This document shows positions 9,174-17,610 of a DNA stretch of 64,000 nt, in pieces. The stretch lies in NCBI GenBank assembly GCA_017881265.1, contig JADGRA010000014.1:62001-126000 (forward strand). The letters are read 5' to 3'. Within the stretch, counting starts at the first letter, position 1. Every line of letters begins with the position of its first letter. A program made the position numbers and the translations under genes. This DNA comes from Myxococcaceae bacterium. Lineage in GTDB: Bacteria; Myxococcota; Myxococcia; Myxococcales; Myxococcaceae. The notes under the pieces were generated by a model. The model was not told where the DNA came from and did no database searches. It worked only from the letters and a program-made list of their open reading frames with translations.

Positions 9174-9458
9174 TCTCCCTCTTTGTTTGTCGCGACGTCC
9201 GCGCAGCCGTCATTTTCTTGTCCTGCGGGAACCCTTCGGGGACGGAACCAGCTTTCCCGGACCCAAGGAGAGGGGGGGCGGCGACGGCCCTGCTGGAAGC
9301 ATGTCCGAAGCCCAGGCCAGGCCCCGGCCGCAGGCGGCCCGGGTTGCTTGGGGTCGCTTGGGCCCCGGGCGGCGCAGGCGGACCCAGCCTCCCCCGGCGC
9401 AACCCCCCGTCCTGCCTGGGGTAGCCCGTGGCCCAGGGTTTGCGCTGCTCCAGCTGAA

Positions 9459-9998
9459 ATGGAGCCCAACCCGCGGACTGTGCTCGTCGTCGATGACGAG
9501 GAAAACCTCCTCAGCGCACTCCAGCGCACCCTGCGGCGCGAGAACTACACGGTGCTGACAGCCAGCGAGCCGGCAGAGGCCTTCGCGGTGCTGAAGCAGC
9601 GCCAGGTGGACGTGGTGGTGTCCGACCACCTCATGCCGAACATGAGCGGCCTGGACTTCCTGAAGGAGGTCCGTGCGCTACATCCGGACGTCGTGCGCAT
9701 CATGCTCACCGGCCATGCCGAAGTCTCGACGGCGGTGGAGGCCATCAACGAGGGCGAGATTTTTCGCTTCCTCACCAAGCCCTGGCAGGACGCCGAGTTG
9801 AAGGTGGCCCTCCACCTCGCCTTCGACAAGCTGGCCACCGAGCGCACCAACCGCGGCCTGCTGGCAGCGGCGCACCATCAGCGGGTGCTGATTAGCCAGC
9901 TCGAGCGTCAGCACCCGGGGCTGCGCCATCTCTTGCGCGACCAGGATGGGGCGCTGGTGATGGACAAAGAAGAAGAGGCCACCCTGGCCATCGGCTAG
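9459..9998 (+). CDS. Single-domain response regulator
   Basis: A 179-residue protein with one receiver domain in the first 125 residues and a short helical tail of about 55 residues without a recognised output domain. The acidic pair is in VLVVDDEENLL, the phosphoacceptor is Asp56 in VVSDHLMPNMSG, and LTGHAE and FLTKPW supply the conserved Thr/Ser and Lys. The FLTKPW signature is common in myxobacterial and HD-GYP-type receivers. The next gene, 31 bases downstream on the same strand, encodes a kinase-like protein lacking the phosphoacceptor His, so the two are probably co-transcribed. The ATG at 9459 (MEPNPRTVL) is chosen because the receiver fold begins at once; the long upstream frame extension has no domain. 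Confidence 0.9.
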   Translation: MEPNPRTVLVVDDEENLLSALQRTLRRENYTVLTASEPAEAFAVLKQRQVDVVVSDHLMPNMSGLDFLKEVRALHPDVVRIMLTGHAEVSTAVEAINEGEIFRFLTKPWQDAELKVALHLAFDKLATERTNRGLLAAAHHQRVLISQLERQHPGLRHLLRDQDGALVMDKEEEATLAIG

Positions 9999-10029
9999 GC
10001 GCCCCGGACTTTCGGAGCCACCCCGCGCC

Positions 10030-12123
10030 ATGGCTGCCGGCCTCCCCGCCCTGGTGGTGTCCACGGTGTCGCCGGACCCTGACCTGCTCTCGGCGCTCAG
10101 CGGCGCGGGCCTGGAGGTCCGCCACGTCACCCCGAGTGAGGCCCTGCGACAGGTGGGAGGCGGCGCGGCAGACAGCGTCGTCTGCGAGCCCGTGCCGAAC
10201 TGGCGCCTCCTCGTGTCCCGGCTGAGCGCTGCCGGCGCCGCCACGGTGCTGTACCTGGGCGACTCGCCGGAACCGGCCGCGCTCCCGGCCGGCGTGCACG
10301 CAGTGCACGCGCTGTCCGACCTGGTTTCCACCTTGGCCCGCGCCCAGGCCGAGCGCCGCACCGCCCGCGGCACCGCCCTTGGGCCCACCCTGGAGGAGCG
10401 GGTGGAGGAAGCCGAGCGCTTCGCCGACGCCGTCCAGGGCCTGCACACGCTGACGGAACTGACCGAAATTCTCCGCGACGCCGTCGTCCGCGCGCGCACA
10501 CTGGCGCAGGCAGACCGGGCGACCGTGTGGCTCACCGACGCCGGCGGTGCCCTCGGCCTGGCGGCCGTCGACCCACCCCAGCCCCCCCTGCGCGACGCGG
10601 CGGCCATTGGCCTGGCCGAGCTGGCCGCCCGGGACTTGGTGCCCCTCGTCCACGCCGACGGGGAAGCTGCCCGGGACGTCGCCCTCGCGGTGGAGCAGCG
10701 CACCGGCGAGCGTCCAGGCGCCCTGCTCGCCCTGCCCCTCGTCCGGGGCGCCTCGTGCTTCGGCGCCCTGGAGCTGGTGCGTCGTCCCGGCCTCCCCGGC
10801 TTCGCCGACGGCACCCTGCACCGGATGGAGGCCTGGGCGGCGCAAGTGGCGGTGGCGGTGGCCAACGCGCAGCTGACCGGGCGGCTGCGCGAGGCGCGGG
10901 CCGAAGTCCTCACCGTCAACGCCGCGCTCGAGCGCAAGGTGGAGGAGCGGACCGAGCTCGTGGTGCGCGCCAAGCGCGAATGGGAGCGCACCTTCGACGC
11001 CATCACCGAGCCCATCGTCCTACAAGAAGGCTTCGTCGTTCGACGTGCCAACCTGGCGTACGCCCGCGCCGTCGGGCGGGACGTGCGAGAGGTGGTGGGG
11101 CAACGCTGCCATGCGCTGCTGGCCGGAAGCGACAGCCCCTGTCAGTGCTGTCCCCTGGGCCGCGGCAAGCCCAACGAGGCGGGCGGCGAGGTCAGCCTGC
11201 CCGACGGCCGACGCTTCCACGCCACAGCGTTCCAGCTGTCCGAGGACACCGGCGTGCAACGGACGGTGGTTCACTACCAGGACGTCACCGCGAGGCGGGC
11301 GCTAGAGGACAAGCTGCGGGCCACCGAGCGCCTGGCGTCGCTTGGGCAGCTGGCGAGCGGCGCCTCGCAGGAAATCAACAACCCGCTTGGCTACGTCATC
11401 GCCAACCTGCAGTCCCTGCAGTCAACGCTGCGCGAGGTGGAGACGAGCGCCGCAGCCGTCGAACGGGCGGCCCGGCTGTGCGGCCAGAATTCACCGGCCG
11501 AGGCGGTGCGTGCGCTGTCCGAGGTGCAGGCGCGCGAGCTGGCCACCGAGGGGCTGGAGGCGGTGGGCGAGGCGCTGCAGGGAGCGCAGCGGATTTCCGG
11601 CATCGTCAAGGGCTTGCGCGAGCTGGCCAGACAGGACCTCGGCAAGATGGAGGTGCTGGACGCGAACGCCTGCGTCTCGCGGGCCGTCCGGGGGGAGCTG
11701 CAGCACATGCCCCCTGGCGCCGTCGTCACGTCGCTCGCCGCACGCCAGCGCGTCTCAGGCGCGCCCTTGCAACTAGACCAGGCCGTGGCAGCCGTGTTGC
11801 GCAACGCCCGGCAGGCGTGCCCGGCTGGCCCCGTCCAGGTGCGCACGTTGGACGACGGTGCGGAGCTGGTGGTGGAGGTCCAGGACCGGGGCGCTGGCAT
11901 CGCCCCGGCCATCCTTCCCCGCATTTTCGAGCCCTTCTTCACCACCCGTGGCGCCGAGGCAGCCGTAGGCCTCGGGTTGACGCTGGCCTACGGCATCATC
12001 CAGCGGCACGGCGGACGCATCGACGTCGCGAGCACCGTGGGCCAGGGCACCACCGTCACCTTGCGGCTGCCGGCGGGCACCCAGGCGGCCAGCGGCACCG
12101 CCACCACCCGCGCCAGCGCCTGA
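10030..12123 (+). CDS. GAF-PAS histidine kinase homologue with Gln at the phosphoacceptor position
   Basis: A 697-residue soluble multidomain signalling protein. Residues 1-105 look like a worn receiver: the strand that should end in the phosphorylated Asp reads DSVVCEPVP, with Glu53 in its place. A GAF-like domain covers about 125-290, a coiled coil about 290-325, and a PAS domain about 325-425 with cysteines 360, 371, 373 and 374. In the dimerisation helix the usual AHEINNPL reads SQEINNPL: the phosphoacceptor position is Gln447 (codon CAG). The ATPase domain is intact, with RNARQA, QDRGAGI, FEPFFTTR and VGLGLTLAYG. It follows the response regulator gene closely. It is either a pseudokinase or a scaffold/phosphatase; another His could serve, but none sits in the motif. 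Confidence 0.88.
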   Translation: MAAGLPALVVSTVSPDPDLLSALSGAGLEVRHVTPSEALRQVGGGAADSVVCEPVPNWRLLVSRLSAAGAATVLYLGDSPEPAALPAGVHAVHALSDLVSTLARAQAERRTARGTALGPTLEERVEEAERFADAVQGLHTLTELTEILRDAVVRARTLAQADRATVWLTDAGGALGLAAVDPPQPPLRDAAAIGLAELAARDLVPLVHADGEAARDVALAVEQRTGERPGALLALPLVRGASCFGALELVRRPGLPGFADGTLHRMEAWAAQVAVAVANAQLTGRLREARAEVLTVNAALERKVEERTELVVRAKREWERTFDAITEPIVLQEGFVVRRANLAYARAVGRDVREVVGQRCHALLAGSDSPCQCCPLGRGKPNEAGGEVSLPDGRRFHATAFQLSEDTGVQRTVVHYQDVTARRALEDKLRATERLASLGQLASGASQEINNPLGYVIANLQSLQSTLREVETSAAAVERAARLCGQNSPAEAVRALSEVQARELATEGLEAVGEALQGAQRISGIVKGLRELARQDLGKMEVLDANACVSRAVRGELQHMPPGAVVTSLAARQRVSGAPLQLDQAVAAVLRNARQACPAGPVQVRTLDDGAELVVEVQDRGAGIAPAILPRIFEPFFTTRGAEAAVGLGLTLAYGIIQRHGGRIDVASTVGQGTTVTLRLPAGTQAASGTATTRASA

Positions 12124-12153
12124 AAGGGCCTCCACGGCCGCTGGGCCTCGCCG

Positions 12154-12978
12154 TCAGAAGGCACGGCGCCCGGCCAGTTCCCGCTCCAGCCGCTTGCGGA
12201 ATTCGTGGAAGTCGACTTCCACTGCGTGCCGCGGTGTCTTGGGAAAGGCGTAGTCCGGGCGCTCCATCTCCCGCTGAATGGCGCCGGCCATGTCCTTGGG
12301 GCGAGTCCACTCCCCGCGGATGGCCCGGGGCACCAGCCGGCCCTGCACATCGGCCAGGGGCCAGATGCAACCGAGCGGCTGGAAGAGGCCGATGAAGAAG
12401 AGGTCCTCGTACCGGGGATGAAACACCTTGAGGTACAGCGGCACCTCCGTGCCCGAGTAGTCCCCCACCCCCGCCGGCAGGTAGGGGTAGGACGTCTCGA
12501 AGCCCGTCGCGGCGACGATGGCGTCGAAGTCCTCCGACGTCCCGTCCACGAAGGTGACGGTCTTGCCCTCCCACTCCTGGAGGTCGGGTCGGGGGTGAAT
12601 GCGTCCGTGGCGGATGAAGTAGAGGAGTTCCGAGTTGATGGTGGGGTGCACCTCGAGCGGCCCGTGCTCCGGCTCGGGAAGCCCGTACTCGCGGTTTCGC
12701 CCCTGCACCAGGCGCAGCGTCAACTTCATCGCCGGCTGCCGCAAGCGCTTCGGCAGCTTGCGCATCACTCTCTGGTTGAGGACGTCGGAGGGCACGCCCA
12801 TCAGAAACTTGGCGATGAACCAGTAGCCCCGCCGCATGCTGATGCACGTCCGCGCCGAGACGCGCCCGGTCTCCACGGCGATGTCGCAGGCCGAGTTCCC
12901 ACCGCCGATGACGCACACCCGGGGTCGGGCCGACGCCGCCGGAGGGGCCCCCTGCGGGGTGCGGGCAGACTCGGGCAT
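12154..12978 (-). pseudogene. N-terminally truncated flavin-containing monooxygenase
   Basis: A 274-residue remnant of an FMO/Baeyer-Villiger-type flavoprotein. It begins with a low-complexity leader (MPESARTPQ...) and runs straight into the NADPH-binding motif VIGGGNSACDIAVE. The later FMO landmark AATGFETSYPYLP is present and the C-terminus is complete. What is missing is the first 170 or so residues of the family, including the FAD-binding GxGxxG and the FxGxxxHxxxY/W motif. The truncated end lies 28 bases from the stop of pdhC. A GGGAG sequence before the ATG could still allow translation. Without the FAD domain the known reaction is not possible, so I call it a gene remnant. Confidence 0.65.
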
Positions 12979-13005
12979 TCGAGCGCTTCTCCCAAGAGAA
13001 GAGGG

Positions 13006-14283
13006 CTACAGCAGAAGGCGCACGGGGTGCTCGAGAAGTGCCTTCACCTCCTGCAGGTACAGGGCGCCCAGGGCACCGTCCACCACCCGGTGGTCTCCGG
13101 AGAAGGTGACAGTCATCGTCTTGCGCACCACGGGATGCCCATCCCGCGCCACCACCCGGTCGGCCACCGCGCCGACGGCGAGGATGGAGGCTTGGGGTGG
13201 GTTGATGACGGCAATGAAGGCGTCGACGCCGTACATCCCCAGGTTGGACACGGTGACAGAACCGCCCGTGTACTCCTCCGGCTTGAGGGCCTTGCGGCGG
13301 GCGCGCTCGGCGAGCTCCCGGGCCTCTGCGCCGATGGCGCCGAGTGACTTGAAGTCCGCGTCGCGGATGACGGGGGTGATGAGGCCATCCTCGATGGCCA
13401 CGGCGATGCCGACGTCGGCCGTATGGAACTGCAGGACGCGGTCTCCCTGCAGCGAGACATTCACCTTGGGCACCTTGTGCAGCGCCACCGCCGCGGCCTT
13501 GACGATGAAGTCATTGACGGAGACCTTCACCTCCGCGGCCTTCGCCTCCTCGCGCAGCGCGAGCACCGCCTCCATGTCAACGTCCACCGAGAGGTAGAAG
13601 TGCGGCACGCCCGGCTTCACCTCGGCCATGCGCTGGGCGATGACTTTGCGCATGCTGCTGAGCGCCAGCACTTCTGGCTCGGCGCGCACGGCCGGTGAAG
13701 AACGCCGGGCCGGGGACGGCTCGCTCATCGCGGCCTGGACGTCCCGCTTGACGATGCGGCCCTGGGGCCCAGACCCCTGCACCGCCCCCAGGTCCACCCC
13801 GGCCTGCTGTGCCATGCGCTTGGCGAGCGGGGACGCGCGCAGACGGCCCCCGGCGGGCGCAGCCCCTTCCCGGTGCAGCTGCACCACCTGGGCCGCTGCC
13901 GCGGAACGCACTGCCGAGGGCGGGGCCGCTGGTGCCGCCCTCGGCGCGGGGGCGGGCGCGACCGGGGCGGTGGGCTTGGCCACTGGCAGCGGGGTGGGGG
14001 CCGCGGCCTGCTTCGGCGCGGCGGCCGCAAGGTCCACCTTCTCGCCCTTCTGCCCGAGGTAGGCGATGGGGGCACCCACCTGGGCCACCTCGCCTTCGGG
14101 GACGAGGATTTTCAGCAGCACGCCGTCGTCGTAGGCCTCCACCTCGAGGTTAGACTTGTCCGTTTCCACCTCGGCGATGGCGTCGCCGCTGGACACCGCG
14201 TCCCCCTCCTTCTTCAGCCACTTGAGGAGTTTCCCCTCCTTCATGGTGGGGGAAAGCGCAGGCAGCTGGATTTCGGTGGCCAT
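13006..14283 (-). CDS. pdhC: Pyruvate dehydrogenase E2, dihydrolipoamide acetyltransferase
   Basis: A 425-residue E2 core enzyme that moves the acetyl group from lipoate to CoA. The N-terminal lipoyl domain (about 1-80) has the modified lysine in ETDKSNLEV. An Ala/Pro-rich linker follows, then a peripheral-subunit-binding domain (about 150-190, ASPLAKRMAQQAGVDL to GRIVKRDV). The catalytic domain ends with the active-site motif SGDHRVVDGALG. One lipoyl domain is present. It is the third gene of pdhA-pdhB-pdhC, 10 bases after pdhB. No E3 (lipoamide dehydrogenase) gene lies in the window. Confidence 0.96.
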   Translation of the reverse strand: MATEIQLPALSPTMKEGKLLKWLKKEGDAVSSGDAIAEVETDKSNLEVEAYDDGVLLKILVPEGEVAQVGAPIAYLGQKGEKVDLAAAAPKQAAAPTPLPVAKPTAPVAPAPAPRAAPAAPPSAVRSAAAAQVVQLHREGAAPAGGRLRASPLAKRMAQQAGVDLGAVQGSGPQGRIVKRDVQAAMSEPSPARRSSPAVRAEPEVLALSSMRKVIAQRMAEVKPGVPHFYLSVDVDMEAVLALREEAKAAEVKVSVNDFIVKAAAVALHKVPKVNVSLQGDRVLQFHTADVGIAVAIEDGLITPVIRDADFKSLGAIGAEARELAERARRKALKPEEYTGGSVTVSNLGMYGVDAFIAVINPPQASILAVGAVADRVVARDGHPVVRKTMTVTFSGDHRVVDGALGALYLQEVKALLEHPVRLLL

Positions 14284-14293
14284 GGCGTCTCTT

Positions 14294-15280
14294 TCAGCCT
14301 TCCTCTCGGTACAGGACTTGTTTCACCGCGGCCACAATCCGGGCCGGATTCACCTCGGCCGCATGTTCCAGCACCGCCGCGTAGCTGCGGTTGACGTCCA
14401 GGCCCGTCACGCGCTGCACGGGGGCATCCAGGTCATCGAAGGCCTGCGACTGGATGAGGTCCACCAGCTGCGCACCCACGCCGCAGAAGCTCCAGCCCTC
14501 CTCGACGATGACGGCCCGGTTGGTCTTTCGCACCGAGGTGAGGATGGCCGCCTCGTCGAGCGGCTTGAGGGTGCGCAAGTCCAGCAAGTCGACGTGGATG
14601 CCTTCGGCCTCCAGCTGCCGCGCCGCTTCCTCGGCGTGGTAGTACATCCGGGACCAGGTAATCAGCGTGCAGTCGGACCCCTCGCGCTTGAGGGAGGCCT
14701 GGCCCAGCGGCAACAACAGCTCGCCCGGCGGGACCTCACCCTTGACGCCGTACAGCAGCTCCGCCTCCAGGAAGACGATGGGGTTGTCGTCGCGGATGGA
14801 CGCTTTGAGAAGGCCCTTGGCGTCGGCAGGCGTGGATGGAGCCACCACCTTCAGCCCGGGGAAGTGAGCGTAGTTGGCCTCCAGCGACTGGCTGTGCTGG
14901 GCCGCCAGACGGCCGCCTGCGCCGTTGGGGCCGCGAAAGACAATCGGACAGCGCAGCTGGCCTCCGGACATTTGCCGCACCTTGGCCGCGTTGTGGACAA
15001 TCTGGTCCATCGCCAGCACGGCGAAGTTCCACGTCATCATCTCGATGACTGGCCGCAGGCCCACCAGGGCTGCGCCGACGCCGAGGCCGGCGAAACCGAG
15101 CTCGCTGATGGGCGTGTCCACCACGCGCGCACTTCCAAACTTGGCGAGCAGGCCCTGCGACACCTTGTAGGCGCCGTCGTACCGGGCCACCTCCTCTCCC
15201 ATGAGGAAGACGTTCGCGTCTCGCTCCATCTCCTCGGCGAGCGCCTGGTTGAGGGCCTCTCGCCATGCGATTTCCGCCAT
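14294..15280 (-). CDS. pdhB: Pyruvate dehydrogenase E1 beta subunit
   Basis: A 328-residue E1-beta that pairs with the PdhA protein to form the thiamine-diphosphate-dependent decarboxylase. It has the family start (ITWREAL-type: EIAWREALNQALAEEM), the thiamine-pyrophosphate-contacting region GEEVARYDGAYKVSQGLLAKFG, DTPISELGFAGLGVGAA, and the C-terminal transketolase domain with VEEGWSFCGVGAQ. An AAGGA ribosome-binding site precedes the ATG. It is 33 bases after pdhA and 10 bases before pdhC. Length is normal for the family. Confidence 0.96.
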   Translation of the reverse strand: MAEIAWREALNQALAEEMERDANVFLMGEEVARYDGAYKVSQGLLAKFGSARVVDTPISELGFAGLGVGAALVGLRPVIEMMTWNFAVLAMDQIVHNAAKVRQMSGGQLRCPIVFRGPNGAGGRLAAQHSQSLEANYAHFPGLKVVAPSTPADAKGLLKASIRDDNPIVFLEAELLYGVKGEVPPGELLLPLGQASLKREGSDCTLITWSRMYYHAEEAARQLEAEGIHVDLLDLRTLKPLDEAAILTSVRKTNRAVIVEEGWSFCGVGAQLVDLIQSQAFDDLDAPVQRVTGLDVNRSYAAVLEHAAEVNPARIVAAVKQVLYREEG

Positions 15281-15313
15281 TCGCCGTCCTTTCCCTTCTC
15301 GCTTGGGGGGAGA

Positions 15314-16435
15314 CTACGCGGGCTTCTTGAGGTGCGGCTCACCGTCCTGCACAGGGATGCGAGGCTCGAGGTCCCACTTGACGCGCAGCTCCTGGCCCGA
15401 CGGGTACCTCGGCCAGTCCACCTTCACCCCGCGCACCCGCTCGCGTGGGGGCACGTCCCGCTCCCCCGGCTCCACCAAGTGGTCGGTCCACAGCTCCTCC
15501 ACCGGGGGCTCGGGCGAGGCGTCGGCGAACTTCACCGCCTCGTCCACAGTGGCCTTCACCTCGGCCTCGAGGGCGTCGAACTCCGCCTCGGTGGCCAGCT
15601 GTGCGGACACGGCCCAGGCCCGCAACCGCGGAATGGGGTCGCTCTTTCGCTCGGCCTCCACCTCCTCCTTGCTGCGGTAGGTGGCGGCGTCGGACATGGA
15701 GTGCCCGCGGTAGCGGTAGGTGTCTGCCTCGAGGAGGACCGGACCCTTGCCGGAACGGCACCAGGCGGCACAGTCCTTCACCGTCTCGTACACCTTGAGG
15801 ACGTCGTGTCCGTCGACGGACTCCGCGCGCATGTCATAGGCCACCGCGCGCCGGGCCACCTTGGCCACCGCCGAGACGCGCGTCATCGCCGTCCCCATCC
15901 CGTAGCGGTTGTTCTCGCAGAGGAAAATCACCGGGAGGCTCCACTTGGCGGCCATGTTCAGCGTCTCGTGGAAGCTCCCCTGGTTGGCCGCCGCGTCGCC
16001 GAAGTAGCAGACAGTGATGCGGTCGTCGTTGCGGTAGCGCGCGGCGAAGGCAGTGCCCGCGGCGAGCGGAATCTGCCCACCGACAATCCCGTAGCCGCCG
16101 AGGACGTTGTGCTCGATGTCGTAGATGTGCATCGAGCCGCCCTTGCCCTTGCTGTAGCCGGTGCCCCGGCCGAAGAGCTCGGCCATCACCATGCCCACGT
16201 CCGCCCCGCGCGCGAGTGCATAGCCGTGGTCCCGGTAGGCGGTGATGAGGTAGTCGCGGGGCTGCACCGCCTCGTTGACCCCGACGGCCACCGCCTCCTG
16301 GCCAATGTAGAGGTGGCAGAAGCCGTTGATTTTTCCCTGGCCGTAGGCCTGGGCCGCACGCTCCTCGAAGCGTCGGATGAGGTACATGCTCCGGAAGAAG
16401 CGGAGCACTAGGTCCTTCGGGTACGCGGGGGCCAC
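15314..16435 (-). CDS. pdhA: Pyruvate dehydrogenase E1 alpha subunit
   Basis: A 373-residue E1-alpha. The thiamine diphosphate motif is seen as GDAAANQGSFHETLN ending in CENNRYG. The GKGGSMH loop and the RYRGHSMSDAATYR phosphorylation-loop equivalent are also present. The C-terminus carries about 35 residues more than a minimal E1-alpha. A GTG start at 16435 is supported by a GGAGG sequence 7 bases upstream. It is the first gene of pdhA-pdhB-pdhC, which would supply acetyl-CoA. A 16-base palindrome lies about 50 bases upstream. Confidence 0.96.
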   Translation of the reverse strand: MAPAYPKDLVLRFFRSMYLIRRFEERAAQAYGQGKINGFCHLYIGQEAVAVGVNEAVQPRDYLITAYRDHGYALARGADVGMVMAELFGRGTGYSKGKGGSMHIYDIEHNVLGGYGIVGGQIPLAAGTAFAARYRNDDRITVCYFGDAAANQGSFHETLNMAAKWSLPVIFLCENNRYGMGTAMTRVSAVAKVARRAVAYDMRAESVDGHDVLKVYETVKDCAAWCRSGKGPVLLEADTYRYRGHSMSDAATYRSKEEVEAERKSDPIPRLRAWAVSAQLATEAEFDALEAEVKATVDEAVKFADASPEPPVEELWTDHLVEPGERDVPPRERVRGVKVDWPRYPSGQELRVKWDLEPRIPVQDGEPHLKKPA

Positions 16436-16485
16436 TCGTGTCCTCCACCAACGTCAGATGCCGCGACCAGCTTTACCGGCGGGGT

Positions 16486-16501
16486 GCCTGGTTTTCCAGG
16501 C
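16486..16501. promoter_or_regulatory. Palindrome upstream of pdhA
   Basis: A perfect 6-base inverted repeat GCCTGG/CCAGGC around a TTTT centre, in the 117-base gap between the TonB-like gene and pdhA. On the minus strand a TATGAA hexamer just upstream (16509-16504) could be a -10 element, which would put the palindrome over the transcription start, the position of a repressor site. It has no T-run, so it is a poor intrinsic terminator. Assignment is tentative. Confidence 0.4.
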
Positions 16502-16552
16502 GATTCATAGGTTTATGGCGCAGCGCGGCGTGCGCCCGGGGGCACCCAGGCC

Positions 16553-17455
16553 TCAGCCCGGGGTGGCCGACTCGTCCAGCTGGACGGGCAAGTCCGGCTG
16601 TGGCCCTTCCAGCGGCGGCGCGACCGGGGCCGGTGGTTGGGCCACCTCCTCCTTCACCGCGTCGGGAGGCGCGCCCGGGTAGAAGAAGAGAATTCCCAGC
16701 TCGCGCTCCCCCTCGGTGGGGTTGCCCTCCATGTCCAGGGCCGGTCGGAAGCGCTGGCGCAGCGCGCACTCGCGGGCCGACTCGTTGAAGAGGGGCGGGC
16801 CGGGCCGGAGGATGGTGACGTGGGTGGGCTTGCCCTCCGCCGAAACGTTCACCCGGATGCGCACCACCACGTTGTGGGGCGGCCCGCCGACCGGAAAGCC
16901 GCAATCCCACCCGGACTGCTCCTCCTGGGGTCCCCGGGCCAGCGAATGCCGGCGGACGGCCCCTCCCTCGACGCCATTCGACCAGCCGGGCCCGAGCGCG
17001 TAGCCGGTGCCCACGCCGCCAACCCATTTGCCGGTGGCGCCGGGGGTTTGTGGCTCGGGGGACGCCGCGAAGGTGAGCTCCATGTCCGGCTCCACGTCGC
17101 GCGCCACCGCCTTCGGCAGCGAGATGCCGCGCCCGCCCCTCCGCGGTGCCCCGGTTTCGGCCACGGGCGGCGGTGGCGGGCGCGGCGTGGGGCGGCGGAG
17201 GACGACGGACACCGGCTCGTTGCGCGAGACGGCCACGGTGCCGCTAAGCCACAGCGTCAGCCCGATGAGGGTGACGTGGAGGACGATGGAGAAGACGCTC
17301 GACCAGCCGTAGGCCGGGCCGCCGGGCCGTTGGCCAAAGGTGTGCAGGACGATGGGGGTGGAGCCGGCCTGGCCCTCCGCTGCGGGGGCTTCCGCATCAG
17401 CAGCCGGCGGGGGCCGCGCTCCCGTCTCTCCACTCTCCTCGTACATGTCCGCCAT
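16553..17455 (-). CDS. TonB-like energy transducer protein
   Basis: A 300-residue protein with the TonB layout: a short cytoplasmic N-terminus, one transmembrane helix at about 50-72 (VFSIVLHVTLIGLTLWLSG), a proline-rich span (RRPTPRPPPPPV), and a C-terminal TonB domain (VRIRVNVSAEGKPTHV ... FRPALDMEG). Two cysteines (WDCGFP and RECALRQRF) sit where many myxobacterial TonB-like proteins have a likely disulfide. A further proline-rich tail follows the domain. No ExbB/ExbD genes lie nearby, so the partner complex must be elsewhere. It is upstream of pdhA on the same strand but 117 bases away. Confidence 0.75.
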   Translation of the reverse strand: MADMYEESGETGARPPPAADAEAPAAEGQAGSTPIVLHTFGQRPGGPAYGWSSVFSIVLHVTLIGLTLWLSGTVAVSRNEPVSVVLRRPTPRPPPPPVAETGAPRRGGRGISLPKAVARDVEPDMELTFAASPEPQTPGATGKWVGGVGTGYALGPGWSNGVEGGAVRRHSLARGPQEEQSGWDCGFPVGGPPHNVVVRIRVNVSAEGKPTHVTILRPGPPLFNESARECALRQRFRPALDMEGNPTEGERELGILFFYPGAPPDAVKEEVAQPPAPVAPPLEGPQPDLPVQLDESATPG

Positions 17456-17610
17456 TCCCGCGCTGTCCCTTGTCCACCGACCCCGACGCGGGCCATCCGA
17501 AGCACGTCCAGCCTCCTCAGATTAGTTATCACACACCCATCCGGGCCCCGGGGGGACGTCGTGTCTGGCCCCGGAGGAAACGGCCGACGCCGTGCCTGAG
17601 GGCGAAGCGT

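Noticed and set aside
14156..16411. 750-codon plus-strand frame over the pdh genes
   Set aside because: It lies antisense to pdhA and pdhB, whose motifs are unmistakable; the composition is that of a shadow frame.
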